Assembly: GCF_021272185.1 (NCBI RefSeq)
Contig: NZ_JAJSEC010000004.1
Coordinates: 124,001-188,000 of the forward strand
Source of the DNA: Roseivivax sp. GX 12232
GTDB taxonomy: Bacteria > Pseudomonadota > Alphaproteobacteria > Rhodobacterales > Rhodobacteraceae
Direction of reading: 5' to 3'
DNA: 64,000 nt
Shown: in pieces, positions 62,813-64,000 of the stretch
Layout: each line of letters starts with the position of its first letter
How positions within the stretch are numbered: position 1 is the first letter of the stretch
Made by a program: the position numbers and the translations under genes
The notes under the pieces: model-generated
Seen by the model: the letters and a program-made list of their open reading frames with translations, nothing else
Told to the model about the DNA's origin: nothing
The model's database searches: none

Positions 62813-63790
62813 ATGAATTTCGCGAGCTTCGACCTGAACCTCCTGCGGGTGCTCGACGCCCTGCTCGAGACCGCCTCGACCACCGCGGCGGGGCGGCGCA
62901 TCGGGCTTTCGCAGCCGGCGGTCTCGGCGGCGCTCTCGCGGCTGCGCCATGCGCTCGACGATCCGCTGTTCCTGCGGCAGGGGCGGCGGCTGGTGCCGAC
63001 CGACTATGCCGAGGGGCTGCGCGCGCCGCTCCGGGCGCTGCTCGAGGAGACCGAGCGCCTGCTGATCCCGCCCGCGGGCTTCGACCCGGCGCGGGCCGAG
63101 GCGAGCTTCAAGATCTCGGGCAGCGACTTCTTCGCCGAGATGCTGATGCCCGAGCTCGCCGATCACATCGCCCGGCAGGCGCCCGGCGTGCGGGTGCAGC
63201 TCGTGGACCTGGTGCCGGAAAGCTATATCGACACCTTCGACCGCTACCAGGTCGACCTCGCGCTGATCCCCGAGATCGCCTTTCCCGACTGGATCGCGCA
63301 TCAGCACCTTTTCCGGTCGGACTTCGTGACCATCGCGCGCCAGGGTCACGCGCGGCTGGCGCGGGCGGGCATCGCGCCGGGGGAGGTGCTGCCGATCGAC
63401 CTTTTCTGCGACCTGCCGCATGTGCTCTTCTCGCCCGAGGGCAACCTGCGGGCCATGGGCGACGCCGCCCTGGCCGAGGTCGGGCGCAGCCGGCGGGTGG
63501 CGATGACCATGCCGGTCTTCTCGGGGGTCTATACCGCCGTCGCGCGCTCCGAGATGATCGCGCTGATCCCGGCGCAGCTCGCCCGGCGGGTGGCGCCGCG
63601 CGTCGGCCTCGAGATCTACCGCCCGCCGATGCCCATCGCCCCGGCGCGGATCTCGATGATCTGGCACCGGCGGGCGACGCTCTCGCCGCCGCACCAATGG
63701 CTGCGCGACCAGATCGCGGGCCTGATGGCGCCGCTCGATCCGGGCGCGGAACTTGGCCCCAAGGCAGGCGAGGGGCCCCCTCAAGCCTGA
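62813..63790 (+). CDS. LysR-type transcriptional regulator
   Basis: 325 residues. The N-terminal winged helix (FDLNLLRVLDALLETAS, then GLSQPAVSAALSRLRHAL and DDPLFLRQGRRLVPT) is followed by a periplasmic-binding-protein-like effector domain of the NodD/NahR-like branch (SGSDFFAEMLMPELADHI). It is divergent from the cupin gene, the usual LysR arrangement for its target. No Shine-Dalgarno sequence is visible before ATG 62813, so the message may be leaderless or nearly so. Confidence 0.92.
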   Translation: MNFASFDLNLLRVLDALLETASTTAAGRRIGLSQPAVSAALSRLRHALDDPLFLRQGRRLVPTDYAEGLRAPLRALLEETERLLIPPAGFDPARAEASFKISGSDFFAEMLMPELADHIARQAPGVRVQLVDLVPESYIDTFDRYQVDLALIPEIAFPDWIAHQHLFRSDFVTIARQGHARLARAGIAPGEVLPIDLFCDLPHVLFSPEGNLRAMGDAALAEVGRSRRVAMTMPVFSGVYTAVARSEMIALIPAQLARRVAPRVGLEIYRPPMPIAPARISMIWHRRATLSPPHQWLRDQIAGLMAPLDPGAELGPKAGEGPPQA

Positions 63791-63880
63791 CCCGACGGCA
63801 AGCTCTTGCCGAGGGTGCTTTGAAACCGGCGCCAGCCGGTCTAGGTCGAGCGTCCCGAACCCTGACCGAGGAGAGCCGAG

Positions 63881-64000
63881 ATGCCGGGCCCCTTCATCGT
63901 CGGATACGACGGCAGCCCCGCCGCGACGCGGGCGCTCGAGTTTGCCGTGACCCAGGCCGCCGCCGCGGGTCTCGGGATCGTGCTGGTGCATGTGCTGGAA
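63881..64000 (+). CDS. Universal stress protein family, 5' part only
   Basis: Forty codons are present before the right edge cuts the gene. The protein begins MPGPFIVGYDGSPAATRALEFA and continues into GIVLVHVLE, the first beta-alpha unit of a UspA domain (VGxDGSxxA...VLVHV). GAGGAG lies at 63869-63874. Whether it has the ATP-binding GxxGxxxxS motif cannot be seen. Confidence 0.88.
   Translation, partial: MPGPFIVGYDGSPAATRALEFAVTQAAAAGLGIVLVHVLE

Overview
The window is a chromosomal stretch of a very GC-rich alphaproteobacterium. Gene content and order point to the Rhodobacterales (Rhodobacter/Ruegeria-like). The indicators are dnaK-dnaJ, heparinase-purH-lspA-DUF3035-M16-M16, ilvE-petP-petR, a serC-serA operon with a structured leader, minCDE, rlmN-ialB and glnK-amtB. 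Assignment is from recognised protein families and local order only; no search was run. Almost every gene shows strong G/C preference at third codon positions, so long open frames on the opposite strand are shadows. No tRNA, rRNA, CRISPR array, prophage or insertion sequence was seen.

Layout. 1-1850: 3' end of dnaK, then dnaJ. 1963-5601: 2,4-dienoyl-CoA reductase (fadH) and a class III aminotransferase. 5602-6614: two peptide-deformylase genes, one lacking the catalytic glutamate. 7443-8615: MalY/PatB-type C-S lyase. 9403-16651: heparinase-like, purH, lspA, a DUF3035 lipoprotein and an active/inactive pair of M16 peptidases. 16733-19701: dapA and a lytic transglycosylase. 20052-22683: DMT exporter, mnmD and a divergent MnmC-oxidase-like gene. 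22939-25393: capsule export kpsE and kpsT. 25618-26400: Tat-exported metallo-hydrolase.

26767-36870: a catabolic operon (ectoine hydrolase-like doeA, ArgE-like deacetylase, FCD-type GntR regulator) faces a PotABCD-type transporter operon with an embedded DUF1330 gene and an App1-type phosphatase at its end. The shared 425-bp region holds two near-identical GntR-like boxes 106 bp apart. This is a plausible uptake-plus-breakdown module for an amino-acid-derived or cationic solute. Its PotB-like permease carries an unusual extracytoplasmic insertion of about 265 residues.

37007-43159: TauE-family exporter, ilvE, petP-petR, phhB, a DUF482 protein, a glycerophosphodiester phosphodiesterase and RidA. 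43230-46252: type I secretion prtD/prtE-like pair without a visible substrate. 46431-50546: PBP1A and glnK-amtB. 51042-54975: rlmN, an orphan small gene with its own palindrome and terminator, ialB, and a Rhizobium-type asparaginase. 55573-61956: serB, minCDE and serC-serA. 62185-64000: a cupin, a divergent LysR gene and the start of a universal stress protein.

The most unusual non-coding signal is a roughly 160-bp dispersed intergenic repeat present in six copies (7031, 8991, 19857, 26468, 50814, 55214). Long inverted arms flank a conserved core containing GCGCTTTATC. One end carries a nested hairpin whose inner stem changes in a compensatory way between copies. Four of the six copies sit between convergent gene ends. 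A second short repeat (4148, 56586), three perfect short tandem arrays (9-, 8- and 7-bp units) and a leader upstream of serC with two mutually exclusive hairpins add further non-coding structure.
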